From positions 213,692,517-213,756,516 of the forward strand of contig JARDYH010000004.1 in the NCBI GenBank assembly GCA_029215795.1: DNA of 64,000 bases, written 5' to 3'. Both the position numbers and the translations under genes were made by a program. Under the pieces are notes generated by a model. That model was not told where the DNA came from. It saw nothing but the letters and a program-made list of their open reading frames with translations, and did not search any database. This stretch comes from Anniella stebbinsi (taxonomy: Eukaryota > Chordata > Lepidosauria > Squamata > Anniellidae). Of the stretch, positions 22,930 through 33,933 are shown piece after piece (positions within the stretch are counted from its first letter, which is position 1; every line of letters begins with the position of its first letter).

Positions 22930-24320
22930 ACACGCACACACAGGCACACGCCCCTTCCAAAAGAGCCCCGCCACAAAAGCGATTTGCCCTCGCCCCTAAT
23001 CCCAGGCGCCTCGGGCGACTTGCTCGAGCCAAGCTGGGTCAAATCCCCGGCATCCCGCTTTTGCCTCGCGCACAAGGAGGAGAAGGAAGAGGAAGAGGGC
23101 AATGCGGCTCTTTCCAACGCCTTCCCTTCTCTGCAGCCGCGGCTTGCTGGACTCCGCGCAATCAACATACCGGCTCTGCCTTCTCCTCCTCCGGCGTCTT
23201 TCCTCCCAATCAGCTGCCACTACCGGCTGCCCAGCCCCGGATCTACCTGCAGGACTGGAAGCGAGCTCAAAAACACACACACGCAAGCCTTTGCACCACT
23301 TTCCAGTCCAGCCGTCTCGTCCTCGATCCCGGGCACTTTTTGTCCCTCCACTCCACCCGAGATCCGCCCGGCCAGCCAGCCAGCCACTCGAGGAGGCAAA
23401 AACGCCGAGTGCAAACTACGGCACGCGTTTCAAAACCCGCTTGAAAACAAAACACCCTAAAATAAAAAATAAAAATGCAAAAGCTGCGCGGACATCAGAG
23501 GCGGGCAGCCCGAGCTCAAGATCAGTTAACACCCCTCAACCACTTCCTAAAATCCTGGAATTCCCCCATTCCCCACCCCCCCTGCCCATGTGTGTGCCAA
23601 GCGAAGCTGGACCCGCCGCGAGTGAGAAGCGCAAGGAAGGTCAGGTACTACCTGCTGGTCGCCTCGGGGGTCTTCCCACTGAGTGCTTGTTTTCTGGGCA
23701 GGTGCCTAGGAGGGCTGCTGCGGATGGGATGGGGAGAGGTCGAAGTCTCTTCCTGGGGCGGGGAGGGGGCTGCCACCAAAACTCCCTCTTCTGCGTGTTG
23801 GTTTGGTCCTTTTAATGTTCCCATATGCACCCAGAGAGAGGGGGTGAGGGGGGGGGGAAAGGGGGGAGAGAACCACCTCTTGGTCCAGGGCTAACAGCAG
23901 CAATTAATCCACCTAGAGCCAACCCAAGCGGCGCAAAGGCTCTGCAGCAGCGAGAAGCGACGCTTTCCAGGCACTCATGTTGTTGCTGTGTCAAGAAAAA
24001 GAAAAAAAAAAAGGAGGGCAGAAGAGTATATGCAGCAGCAGCAGCAGCAGGCGGATTGGCAGCCGGCGCTGTTTGTGGCAAGGAGAGGAGAAGACGGGGA
24101 GGGACTAAAGGGGAGGCGCTTGCAATCCGTCCGTGTGGATGTGTGTGTGCGTGCGCGCGCGCTCTTGCTGCGTGTCGGTGGTGGCGCGGTGCCACCTCAC
24201 TGCGAGGGCATTGCAGAACGGCTCTTGCAGGCTTGGCAGGGGAAGAGGCGAAGCGGCCAACGCCGGATCAGGCTGCGAGAAGGAGATTGACACGAAGGAT
24301 TGAAGAAGCCTCACCTTTCT
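22930..24320. promoter_or_regulatory. CpG island, probable promoter or first-exon region
   Basis: About 1.4 kb of GC-rich sequence with dense CpG (for example 22,960-23,240, 23,490-23,640 and 24,120-24,300). The rest of the window is CpG-depleted apart from young transposons. It contains GC-box-like words, G-runs, a (GCA)n tract and purine-rich stretches, and no obvious TATA box. Such islands usually mark vertebrate promoters. Direction and gene cannot be read: overlapping open frames of 100-237 codons on both strands are expected from GC-rich DNA, and none has a recognised domain. Confidence 0.7.
24032..24050. repeat. (GCA)n trinucleotide tract
   Basis: Six pure GCA/CAG units within the CpG island. 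If transcribed it would most likely be untranslated, since no supported frame covers it. Confidence 0.85.
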
Positions 24321-25821
24321 GAGCTCTGAGTCAGCAGAGAGTGAAACAGGTTTATTTGTGGTTTCTTCCTCTCCCTCCCTTTTTTCCCCTCCTTAAGACG
24401 CAGTGACTTTAGAAGAAGAAGCTGCAGCTACTCGAGAAGAGGACGTCAAGGGCTGGTGTATCCACGGTTAGTTGAATTTCATGGAAGGCCTGTTCGTTTC
24501 GGTGGGCTTACTCTAAGCAGGGCTAACAGAGGATCCAAGCCCAGGACCAGGCCAGCAGGGGCTTGGTGGAAGTGGACGGTTGGTGTCGTGTGCACGCGTG
24601 TGTTTGCTTTCTCCGTTCTAGGGTTTGCGTGCGTCTTTGCTCTTGGGTAAAACAAGCAGCTTTGAAAGGATTAAAAGGGAAAGGTTGGAAAGGGGAGCAC
24701 CCCTTTGGCAGCGTCTTTTAAGGATTGCACTCTCGAATTCACTTAGCGCAGATTAGTTCCTCCTGAATACGCTTGCACCTCATTCCTTGTAGGCGTGGCA
24801 GGGTGTTGCTGCAGGTTCTAATCCACACAAGGGATTGTGAGTACAGAAGCAGAAGGTGGTAGTTATTCCAGGGGAACTAATCCGAGATAGTACATTGTGA
24901 CCTCGCATGTGAGCAGGAAAACCCGAGGATGCAACTGGATTCCAGATGGATTGCACATAAAACAGTGTGATCTGCTTGTGTCCTTGGTACTCATAGTCAA
25001 GGTCACCTTGAAGGCCCTTTTGTGTACACACGGTGGCAACACGCACACTTTTACGTTGTAACCCTAAAGCCACTGGCTAAGGAGTAAGTCCTCTTGAACT
25101 CTTTGAGGGAGACATGCATAGGATTGTGCTCTCGGCATATGTTTGTGGGGGGAGCACAGCAGTTGTTTGGATTCTACTAATACGGAGTTTAAAATGATGT
25201 TCTTCTCTGCTTGGCGCCCTTCTGTATTTTCCATGGAAGAGGGTCTCAAAATGGAGGGGGGAGATGGGGGGGGGGGCTGAAGGAAATAGCTCTTTCCACT
25301 GCCTCTTTCCAGCATCTATGAATGAAACAGGTGTTTGTTTTTGTAGGCTGTGCAAGGGGAACAGAAATCATCTCGACAACAGCCTTGGCGTGACCTTTGG
25401 ATGTTTACCATCATCTTGTTCTCTCTCTTGGGGGTGATGTGTGTATGTACATAAGTGAGGGGGTGGAAGTGGTAAAAGTGTGTTTGTTTATTTTAAGCCT
25501 CCTTAACCAGGAAGCAACCTCAAGGAAAGCTAATCAAGGCAAAGCGCACTGGTTCGGTTTATTAATTTGTTAAGGACGCAATCCTATTCATGTTTCGACA
25601 GGACTTTTTTTCTGTCTAATCATACACAGGATTGCTCCCTAACTTTATGTATGCTACCAGCATGGACAGTGGAAAGAACTGTTTCTTTCATCTCATAAAG
25701 GACTACCAAATGTCCTTTATTTTAAAGCAAGGGTGGCCAATTTCTAAATACATTTTACAAACCAAACTAAATGTGACATGTGACTTAATAATGTGATCTC
25801 CCAACATCCTTTTCAGTGACC
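24321..25821. other. Non-coding sequence downstream of the CpG island
   Basis: 24,321-24,480 could be 5' UTR or intron of a gene starting in the island (purine-rich, 'ggctggtgtatcc' could hold a donor), but this is not decidable. 25,040-25,135 and 25,560-25,640 carry fragments of a common squamate repeat with the words 'catgcataggattgtgc' and 'cgcaatcctattcatg'. Confidence 0.35.
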
Positions 25822-26034
25822 CTGTTCAGATGACACGCTAAGCCATGGTTAGGCCTCTAACCCTTTTGCAGCAGATGCTTGATTAGTGAACATGTTTAAA
25901 CCGTGGTTATGTAGCCACCATTGTGTTAGGAATGGTTCACACAAGACGCGAAGCCATGGTTCACACGACATTCTAAGCCATAATGATTAGTTCAAAGTAC
26001 TTAACCACCATGTCTTACTATGTCGTCTGAACAG
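25822..26034. mobile_element. MITE with CTGTTCAGATGACACGCTAA ends
   Basis: The left end CTGTTCAGATGACACGCTAA and the right end TATGTCGTCTGAACAG are inverted. The interior repeats 'aagccatggtt' words. It is a sister copy of 48,349-48,516. No clear TSD. Non-coding. Confidence 0.7.
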
Positions 26035-26058
26035 GGTCTTTGTCTAACATCAATTGGT

Positions 26059-26071
26059 GGGGGGGGGGGGG
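26059..26071. repeat. G homopolymer
   Basis: Thirteen G in a row. Possible G-quadruplex-prone or assembly-error-prone site. Confidence 0.8.
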
Positions 26072-26481
26072 CAGACCGGGAATTTGGGTTGAGATTGGGG
26101 TTAACTCTTTCCCCCTGCACTGCTTTACTATACCCTCCCTAAAGCTGTTTTTAGCCACATGGAGAAGTAAAAACAGGTAAACCGTTGTACCTCCTCCACC
26201 ATTACCAACACCCAGCAAGATAATTAGCAGCTTGGGGAGAAAAGGATTTCAATCAAGGAATCAGCATAGAGGAAAAGAAGGGTTTGAAAAACATTCCCTC
26301 AGCCATAGCCCTGATTAAAAATGCCCCGTTAGTGTTATGCCTTCACCCCCGGATGTGGCCCAATTCAAATTCTCCTCTCTGGAAACCTTTAGCAAAAGAG
26401 AATGTATGTATAATTTGGCCCTCAAAAGCTACTCCGTTCTCCAGCCAGTGGTCTAGGGCAAGGTGAGATGAAAGTAAATTT

Positions 26482-26582
26482 CCAGGTGTTGGGGCTTCAA
26501 CTCCCAGCATTTCTAACCACTCACTGGCCATGCTGGTCAACTCCCAATGTCAGAGGTTGAAGTCCAAAACCTCTGGAGACCT
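26482..26582. mobile_element. Possible hAT fragment (CAACTCCCAG theme)
   Basis: 'tggggcttcaactcccagc' facing 'gttgaagtccaaaacctctg' resembles a widespread amniote hAT-derived repeat with 'ttggactacaactccc' ends (compare 53,395-53,520). Ends uncertain. Confidence 0.4.
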
Positions 26583-26642
26583 ACGTTCTGCTTGCCCTGG
26601 CCTTGGGAGCAGTAGGGTATTTACTGCTGAGTCCAGCCTCCT

Positions 26643-26748
26643 CATAGTAACAAGAAGCTGCTTTATACTTACTGAGATCATTGGTCCATCTAGACCAATA
26701 TTGTCAACACTGATTGACAGCAGCTCTCCAGGGTTTCAGGCAGGAGTT
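26643..26748 (-). mobile_element. tRNA-Ala-headed SINE, body half, split by CR1
   Basis: 'aagaagctgctttatactt', 'cattggtccatctaga' and 'ctccagggtttcaggcagga' end abruptly at 26,748. The remaining head half lies at 27,207-27,300, beyond a CR1-like insertion. Confidence 0.7.
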
Positions 26749-27206
26749 AAGAATATAAGCACATAAGAAGAGCCATGTTGGATCAGAGACCGGGGGCCAT
26801 CTAGTCCATCACTCTGTTCACACAGTGGCCAACCAGAGGTTGACCAGAAACCCACAGGCAGAACATGGTTCAATAGCACCCTCCCACCCATGTTCCCAGC
26901 AACAGGTGCATATAGGCTTACTGCCTCTGATACTGGAGGTTGCACTTAGCCATCAGGGCTAGTAGCCGTTGATAGCTTTCTCCTTTAGGAATTTATCCAA
27001 CCCCTTTTAAAGCCATTCAAATTAGTGGCCATCACCGCAACTTGTGGTAGTGAATTCCATAGTTTAACTATGTGCTGTGTGAAGAAGTATTTCCTTTTAT
27101 CGGTCCTGAATCTCCCACCAATCAGCTTCATTGATGATCCCACTGAGTTTTAGTATTATGGAAGAGAGCGAGGGAAATGTCTCCCTATCCACATTCTCCA
27201 CACCAG
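26749..27206 (-). mobile_element. CR1-like LINE 3' end, antisense, nested in the SINE
   Basis: Starts 'gaatataagcacataagaag' and continues 'ccatgttggatcag', 'acacagtggccaacc', 'ataggcttactgcctc', 'aggaatttatccaaccc', 'gtagtgaattccatagttt' and 'tgtgtgaagaagta'. On the minus strand this is CR1 C-terminal coding and 3' UTR (LPxxVV...NLDGF-like), ending at the typical GCTCTTCTTATG tail. Confidence 0.7.
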
Positions 27207-27300
27207 TTTTTCCTACCATACCGGCAATGCTGGGGATTGAACTGGGGACCTTCTGCATGCAAAGCCAGTGCTCTACCACTGAGCTACAGCTCCATCCCAC
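27207..27300 (-). mobile_element. tRNA-Ala-headed SINE, head half
   Basis: 'gcaatgctggggattgaact' (B-box on the minus strand), 'ccttctgcatgcaaagc' and 'ccactgagctacagctcc' (A-box). Together with 26,643-26,748 it makes one interrupted SINE. Confidence 0.7.
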
Positions 27301-28102
27301 AAAGAAGCTCTGATTGTGTAATAAAATTGATGGTACTTACTAAATTAAAGGCTTCACGCCACAGTAATGAATCATATGCAATTGGTATGGGGAATGGTAT
27401 TGCATTTCTCTTTGGGTGTTACATGTAACGTTGCTGTGTCGGATATCTCTCTCTTACAACACTTGAGAACAATTTTCTTCTCCTTATGAGCAAACTTGAT
27501 TAAAATTTGACATGGCTTGCCTGACCCAAGTAAAATCATTATCTAGGTTGGATCTGGTCCAACGGCTTCCAGCTGGTCATCAGAATAGATGTCATTGCTT
27601 TGGAACTGAACTTGTCTGTGTAGAAAATCATGGCACATCAACTCCCTTTTGTTATGACATTTTGGTTGTTGGTTGCTAAATAGAGAAGAAATAAATGAGC
27701 CCAGTTCAAATCTAAGTTGTGTAGTGGCCTTTGCTTTAACTCCAAACAAAGCTTAAATATGTGAAACTATTTTCATGTTCTCTTCACCAATTACTCCTGT
27801 TTCTACCTAACTTCCATTTGCTTACTTATATATTGTATCCCCCACTGTTAGAATTTAGATTGTAAGCTCCTTGTGGCAGGGACCTGAATATATATATATT
27901 GCGGGGGGGGGGGGGGGAGAAAGGCATTCTTTGTTTGGTAAAATACCGTGTCAGTAGTCCTGATCTATCTAACGCTACTCATCCTAAATGATAGAGGACT
28001 TTGATGGGACTTAATCACATCAAAATATCTCTGCCCCCACCCCATGTGGAAAATAGTGTTGGCCTGCTTTACAGGGATGTTGTAAGAATTGCTGAAATAA
28101 AG
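27301..28102. other. Non-coding sequence with LINE-like tail pieces
   Basis: 27,835-27,900 has 'tagattgtaagctccttgtg' with 'gcagggacctg', a LINE 3' tail motif, ending in (TA)n and a 15-G run at 27,903-27,917. Otherwise nothing recognised. Confidence 0.4.
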
Positions 28103-28422
28103 TAGGGTGACCATATGAAAAGGAGGACAGGTCTCCTGTATCTTTAACAGTTGCATAGAAAAGGGAATTTCAGCAGATGTCATTTGTATGCATGCAGCAT
28201 CTGGTGAAATTCCTTCTTCATCACAATAGTTAAAGCTGCAAGAGCCCTGCCCTCTTGACCAGATACAAAAGAAAGCAGGGCTCCTGCAGCTTTAACTGTT
28301 GTGATTGAGAGGGGATTTCACCAGGTGCTGCATGCACATAAATGACACCAGCTGAAATTCCCTTTTCTGTTCAACTATTAAAGATACAGGAGCCCTGTCC
28401 TCCTATTCGTATGGTCACTCTA
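28103..28422. mobile_element. Foldback hAT-like element, subfamily A, complete
   Basis: 320 bp. TIRs TAGGGTGACCATATG and ATGGTCACTCTA. The halves are inverted copies, with 'catcacaatagttaaagctg' mirrored by 'cagctttaactgttgtgatt'. The flanks share AAATAAAG(T), 8-9 bp depending on whether the terminal T and A belong to the element. Non-coding; it would fold into one hairpin. Same family as 11,605, 51,531, 62,376 and 63,676. Confidence 0.85.
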
Positions 28423-28429
28423 AATAAAG

Positions 28430-29860
28430 TACAGGTAGCACTTGGAGCCCAATGACATCTATGTTTACTCTCAAATAATTTCCATAGACTTCAGTGGAAT
28501 TAATTTCAAGTAAGTACATTTAGGAATAGCCTCCTTAGGGAAAGTGCTGTAGATCCAGTAATATGTTGCTCTTTTATTGGACTGCCTTCTAAACTAGTCC
28601 CAGTGCAAATATTGCCGCATGTCTTCTGCATCTCTTATTATCTTCGACCCACTTGATAGCAACAGCCCACCCCAAATTAATATAATACAGCAGATTCCTT
28701 CTCATCCGAGAGTACTCAAAGGGCTTTGCCTTTCTGTTTCACTTTCATCTACTGCAGTATTTTGTTTTCAGCAATATTCAGCAGGACAACGTTGACCATT
28801 GAAGACATTTAAAAACAAAAAACAAACGCAAGTATTTTTACAGCTGTTATTGCTGATGCCAAAGAAAAGGAGATAGGAGTTTTATTTAATCATGATTTAA
28901 TCGTTTGTTCTGGTTCTTCCCCAACCCCTGCTTTTTGTACCACCTAAATTTCTGGAAAATTCAAAAGCTTGTACAGTGTGTGTGTGAGGGGGAAGGGGGT
29001 TTTGTTGGCCCTAATAAAGATATTGCCCAACTGTGGATTTTATCTTCTTCTTTTTGCTCCTCATGGACCAGTATGGTTATCTTTGTGTGTGTTTTAAAAT
29101 GTACAGATGATGCTGTGAATCCAGAATGGTGACCGTGTATAAATTTAAGTTGTCTATCCCAGTTCCTCCAGATTACAAGTAGTGTGTTCACAATTAAAAC
29201 TTTGCACTCAGAAAACAGGAAGTTTAAAAAGGGGGGGAGGAGAAATGAGAATTGTTTATGTACTTTGTTCTCTTTTTTTAGCTAGTTGTTGGATGAGTCT
29301 TATTTTGCAATCCCAAGTGAAATGAATCATGCCCTCTTCAAAACACACACGCATATATATTCTAGTCGATGGCTTACCACAAATGGCAGTGTATGAGTCA
29401 TAAAGCCCTGATCATTCAGGGACTGCATTTCTAACTTTATGCATCTCAGTACTTCATTAACTTTACATTTGTACTGAGATTTTTGCTGGGGGGAGGGTGT
29501 GTGTGTTTTGTTTGTGTATTCTTTTGAACAGTTAATAAACTGAAGAGAGGTATTTAAAAAGGGTGAAAAATGACACAGTTTTAAAATTGCATGTAAACTT
29601 TGTCGTTGTGAAGCAGAGGCAATTAAAATGTATCTTTGTGTTTACCTCATGGCAAAGTAAAGGTAATGGAGTCCCAGTTGCAAAACCGATAGCCATCCAG
29701 ATGTTTTCCATTGAGGTTACCCACACATTTGTGGGAGTTTCCTAAGTAATTTTTTAAAACATTGGCCTAATTCTCACCGAGGTGCTAAGCTACATATAGG
29801 CTGTACCACATTCAGACTGCAAGTTGGGGTTTACATGATACTAGTGCTGATGGATATTTT
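28430..29860. other. Mostly unique-looking non-coding sequence
   Basis: 28,430-28,530 has a degenerate copy of a common squamate repeat ('agacttcagtggaat', 'aagtaagtacatttagga'). 28,590-29,700 shows no repeat family and no exon signature. Confidence 0.35.
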
Positions 29861-29867
29861 CAAAAAC

Positions 29868-29965
29868 AACACCCTCATAGCCTCCTTGTGGGTCTCCTAG
29901 AAACACCTGCCATTGAGGAAAACAGGATGCTAGACTATGATGGTCTGTTAGTTTGTTCCAGCAGA
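29868..29965 (+). mobile_element. Possible CR1-like 3' end
   Basis: 'cttgtgggtctcctagaaac', 'gccattgaggaaaacagga', 'tgctagactatgatgg' and 'tccagcagatctcttgtta' follow the sense order of the CR1 tail found antisense at 26,749. Short and degenerate. Confidence 0.45.
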
Positions 29966-30089
29966 TCTCTTGTTATGACAAAATGCTACTCTATACACAG
30001 AAATTCCCTGCACGTAGAGAAGTGTCAGGTCAGCCAGAAAGCTAGAACTGTCCTTCCTGACATGGTACTGCTTTCTGTTTCTCAAGCTC

Positions 30090-30425
30090 TGTTCACACAT
30101 AACGACAACCCATCGGTTTAAAAATCAATGACTGGGTTCACACAACATGCTAACCCACACTTAGTGACTGGATTCGGATGAAGACGAGGGTGGGGAGCCA
30201 TTGTGGTGTCTCTCTCTGCCCGTGTGCATGCCACACATGCCCCTTTGTTTACATAATTACCCGTGCTGCAGTGCGGGTTGTCATGCCATGTTGTGTGAAC
30301 CCGGTGTATGGCAGGTTGGGCTGGTTTCGCAACCACCCCACAACCCATGACATGCAGTAGGATTTGTAGCGTCGTAGTGTCATGTCATTCACTGGGTTAT
30401 CATGACACGACAACTCATCCCGTAG
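30090..30425. mobile_element. MITE-like element with GTTCACACAACATGC motifs
   Basis: 'ctgttcacacataacgacaa' at the left and 'catgacacgacaactcatcc' at the right, with internal mirrored 'gggttcacacaacatgc' and 'catgttgtgtgaacccg'. CpG-rich compared with flanks, so fairly young. It may be two nested copies. Non-coding. Confidence 0.55.
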
Positions 30426-30890
30426 CTCAAGCAATTATGTAAAAATGGGGCACACATGGGGGCGTTATGTAAAAAAGTGGGCACGCAAGCAGTATGCACA
30501 GAGGCAGAAGAGAAGCCACATTTTCTCACAAGGTATCTCATTTTGCAGTATCCCATTTATCTCATTTTGCTTTCTCCAGCCCAACGGCCCAGGGCTCCAC
30601 CTGCAGTTAGGCATACAGAAAGTTGCTTTCCATCATGGTACTCAAGCTACAGTTTTTAGGAATGTAGCCCTTCTTTGGCTATGATAGTTGCAACATGATA
30701 TAACAGGCTCTTTTTCAGACTTAAGGGTTATGCAAATACTTTAAGCAAGATTTAATATTGTTATGCTGCTTTGGTTTGGCTTATAAACCAGCCTGATGGT
30801 TTGCAATGCCGGGTGTAAATAAAATAAATTTAGAGTGAAAGCTTAAGACTTGTGTATATTTGCACAAGAGTAAATAGGGTTTATGTTGGG

Positions 30891-31131
30891 TTTATTTATT
30901 TATTACATTTCTAGGCCACTTTTTTCCGCCAAGGAACCCAAGATGATGTACATAATCCTCTCCATTTTTTATCCCCACAACAGCAACAACAACCCTGTGA
31001 GGTAGGTTGGGCTGAGAGTCTGTAAATGGCCCAAAGTCACCCAGTGAGTTTCCGTGGCCAATTGGGGACCAGAACCCAGATCTCCTGATTCCCAGTCTGA
31101 CACTCTAGCCACTCTGCCATACTGGCTCTGG
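30891..31131 (-). mobile_element. Sauria-type SINE, antisense
   Basis: On the minus strand: tRNA-like head 'tggctagagtgtcagac', then 'gggttctggtccc'-type sequence, then 'tgggtgactttgggcc', 'actctcagcccaac', 'ctcacagggttgttg', 'gttccttggcggaaaa' and a BovB-like tail. Nearly full length. It lies 80 bp upstream of the DIRS element. Confidence 0.85.
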
Positions 31132-31210
31132 TTGCCAGGGCCACTAGGAAAATGTGATTCAGAATATCAAATTTTGTTGCTGTTATACATCTGAGTGAAC
31201 ACATACACAC

Positions 31211-31362
31211 TTCTTCTTCGTGGTCTCTGTGCATCACACACTATGGGCTCGCGCCGACGCCGAGCCTCACTTCGGAACTTCTAAAGCTTAGAAATTATTG
31301 GCGGGAACCCCTCCCCCCTTCCGTCCTATCGTGCATGCCTGGGTTCCCGCCTACCTCAGTTC
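31211..31362 (+). repeat. DIRS left inverted terminal repeat
   Basis: The inner 129 bp (31,234-31,362) pairs inverted with 37,088-37,216 with three mismatches, all at CpG sites. The outer 23 bp (TTCTTCTTCGTGGTCTCTG...) is only similar to the right repeat, with small gaps. The outer 38 bp is complementary to the first part of the ICR with one mismatch. Confidence 0.92.
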
Positions 31363-31520
31363 TTCTTCGACCGCCTTGCTGGTTGCCTCACAGGGAACTC
31401 GCTGATCCGTTCGTAGCTTAGAATTGAATCTTTTACCTTTCTTCTGTACTTTTCTTCTTCTCCTTCTTATTCTTCTTATTTCTCTTTCAACCTATAAAAA
31501 AAAAAAAATTTAGATTACTA

Positions 31521-31526
<6 letters not shown>

Positions 31527-31556
<30 letters not shown>
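31527..31556. repeat. (TA)n tract in DIRS 5' leader
   Basis: About fifteen TA units between the left ITR and the gag ORF. It is probably slippage-prone leader sequence; no promoter role can be shown. Confidence 0.85.
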
Positions 31557-31558
<2 letters not shown>

Positions 31559-31706
31559 CATACTACTTTATAGTGTATATAACTGTTTAATTAATATATA
31601 GATAGTGGTCCGCCTTTGCGGCTCTCGGATCACCGGGCTTTCTCCATGGAAGTAACCTCCAAGGGGTCACCCCCCCCCCCCCGGGCTTTTTTCTTCCCGC
31701 CAAAAC

Positions 31707-33893
31707 ATGGCCTCTAAGATGGCGCACACTTCTTTATTCAAAAGCTGCACGGGCTGCAAAGCGAAGCTAACGCTTTCGGATGGACACTCCAAGTGCCTCC
31801 TTTGCCTGGGGGAAGCCCATATTGTGGATTCCTGCCCGCATTGCCTCAGTTTCTCGAGACAGACGAGAAAAAATCGAGCTAACAAGCTCCGGGCCCTGCT
31901 ATGGAAATGAGCTTTGGAAACGGTGGACACTCCCGCCTCGGTACCGGGCTCGGTACCGAGGGCGGTGCCGACGTCGCGCGCGGAACCCTCAACGGAGTCG
32001 AGCCCGCGCCCAAAGAAATCGAAGCCCTCCCTTCCCGCTGATACGGGCAAGGCGAAGCGGCAGAAAAAAGACCTGAAGCTAGAGAAAGATGAAAAGCGGA
32101 AGAAGGACAAGGGGAAAGGGTCGTCGAAGCCGGAACATCAACACCCGCAGGCGTCGGCAGGAAGTCGCGAACAGACGCCGAAGGCTACGTCTGTACCGAA
32201 GGCTGCGTCGGTACCGACCGCTTCACCGACACCGATGGCCAGATCACTCCCGTCACCGGCGGCATCAGTGTCGATACCGGTCGCGTGGCCGTCAACGTCG
32301 ACCCCCTCGGTACCGGCGCGTCGGGATCGACTCCCTTCGGTACCGAAGGCGATAAAACATCCAGTAACGACGCAAGAGACACTTCAGGACCCCTCAGCGT
32401 CGACGCGGTGCGTGGGATCTTCTCCGACATCGGAGTTAGGGGAATTCCCCTTTGACCCACTAGCAACTTGGACTCCTCCGCACCATTCTCCTCAGGGAAC
32501 AGCAGGGGAACTACTTGTGGATCAGCCCTCGGGGCCATACGCGCCGATACCGGCGGAAGCTTGGGGCAGGGATTCCCCCAGATCTGTCAGATCATGGTCC
32601 TCGCAGCCTCAGGCGCTTCCAAGGAAGCCTTTATTTGACCAGTATACTGGGAAGAGGCTTCAAGATGCGGACCCAGTGTTTCTACCACCGCTTCCCCCCA
32701 GACGACCCCCATCAGCGTCTGTCTCAGCGCCATGCCATGCCGAACCCAGGTCCGAGTCTCCATTACCCCCTCTGGGTGCCATGGTCATTAGAGCTCCGCA
32801 GCCTACATCTGACGAGGATTATGCGTCTGACTCTTCGGAGGCATCAGCAGAGGCACATCCAACTATGCCCTCGCCGAACGAGGACGTGGGCACCGACAAG
32901 CGGGCATCACCATCGGTGGAGGTGGTCTCGTTCCTGGACCAAATGCAACGCCTGGCAGAGTCTTTGGGGATTGAGGTCCCAGATTCGGAAGACCCCGCAA
33001 CTGATGTGGCTTATGACGTAATGTATGGTGATGCCACCTCTGCATTGGCCATGCCACTCTTACCAACGCTGCTACGTACATTGAGGGAATCTTGGCATCC
33101 ACCGGCATCCACAGGGCCAGTATCAAAACGTGTAGACGCCCTGTACAAGATCCAACAAAAGGACGCAGGGTTTCTTCTGCAGCACCCTAAACCGAACTCA
33201 GTTGTTGTAGAGTCGGCCCAAGGAAGAACATCTAAATCCCACTCTGCGCCGGTGGATAAGGAGGGCCGGAAGCTCGACGCGTTCGGGAGGAGGGTCTACT
33301 CCTCGGCAGCGTTAGCGGTTAAAATCGCAAACTACCAGGCCCTCATGGCCCGCTATCACCTGTTTATATGGGAGAAAATCGCAGCACTGCACACGCACCT
33401 CCCAGACGATATAAGATCAGCGGCGCAAGTGTTCCAACAGGAAGCCTCAGCGTTAGCAAAGCAGGAGCTTAGCACAGCTCGGCACATGGCTGACTGTCTA
33501 TCTAAATCAATGGTAGCGTCAGTAGCCCTGCGACGGCATGCGTGGCTTCGCTCTTCAAACTTGTCGCAAGAATCAAAGGCAAGAATAGAGGACCTGCCAT
33601 TCGACGGTGAAGGTCTGTTTAATGCCACGACAGACACACAGTTGGATACCATCCAGAAGGCGAGGATGACGGCCAAAAAGATGGGCTTCTACCAACCAGC
33701 CCCATCTCAGACTTACCGTCCGCGACGTTGGCCAAGGCAACAATTTTATCAGCCACGCCAGTCCTCTTTCCATCAGCAACAGCAGCCGCGTTTCCAGCCG
33801 TCACAATCCTTTCGCTCACAGAGGTCATACCCACAAAACAGGGCACGGCAGAACCGTAACAGACAGGAACCCAGCACAAAACAACGCCTTTGA
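31707..33893 (+). pseudogene. DIRS gag-like ORF, interrupted by one TGA
   Basis: The frame opens at ATG 31,707 and runs to TGA 33,891-33,893, 728 codons, broken once by TGA at 31,908-31,910. The stop may be a former CGA changed by CpG decay. Residues 14-46 form a Cys/His cluster: C14, C17, C30, C33, H38, C43, C46, a pattern seen at the N-terminus of vertebrate DIRS ORF1 proteins. The middle is Ser/Pro/Lys/Arg-rich with many GTACCG-type words in the DNA; the C-terminus is Gln/Arg-rich. The role is presumably nucleic-acid binding and particle assembly, inferred from position. An ORF from the ATG at 31,914 is open for 659 codons. The downstream RT frame begins within about 45 bases of the stop. 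Confidence 0.85.
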
Positions 33894-33933
33894 CTTATCA
33901 CTCCACCAGCCACCCCCGCACTTCCACCGGAGG

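Noticed and set aside
22765..23815. Overlapping open frames of 220-237 codons on the plus strand
   Set aside because: They lie in a GC-rich CpG island, overlap in several frames and on both strands, are low-complexity Pro/Ser/Arg strings and have no recognised domain.
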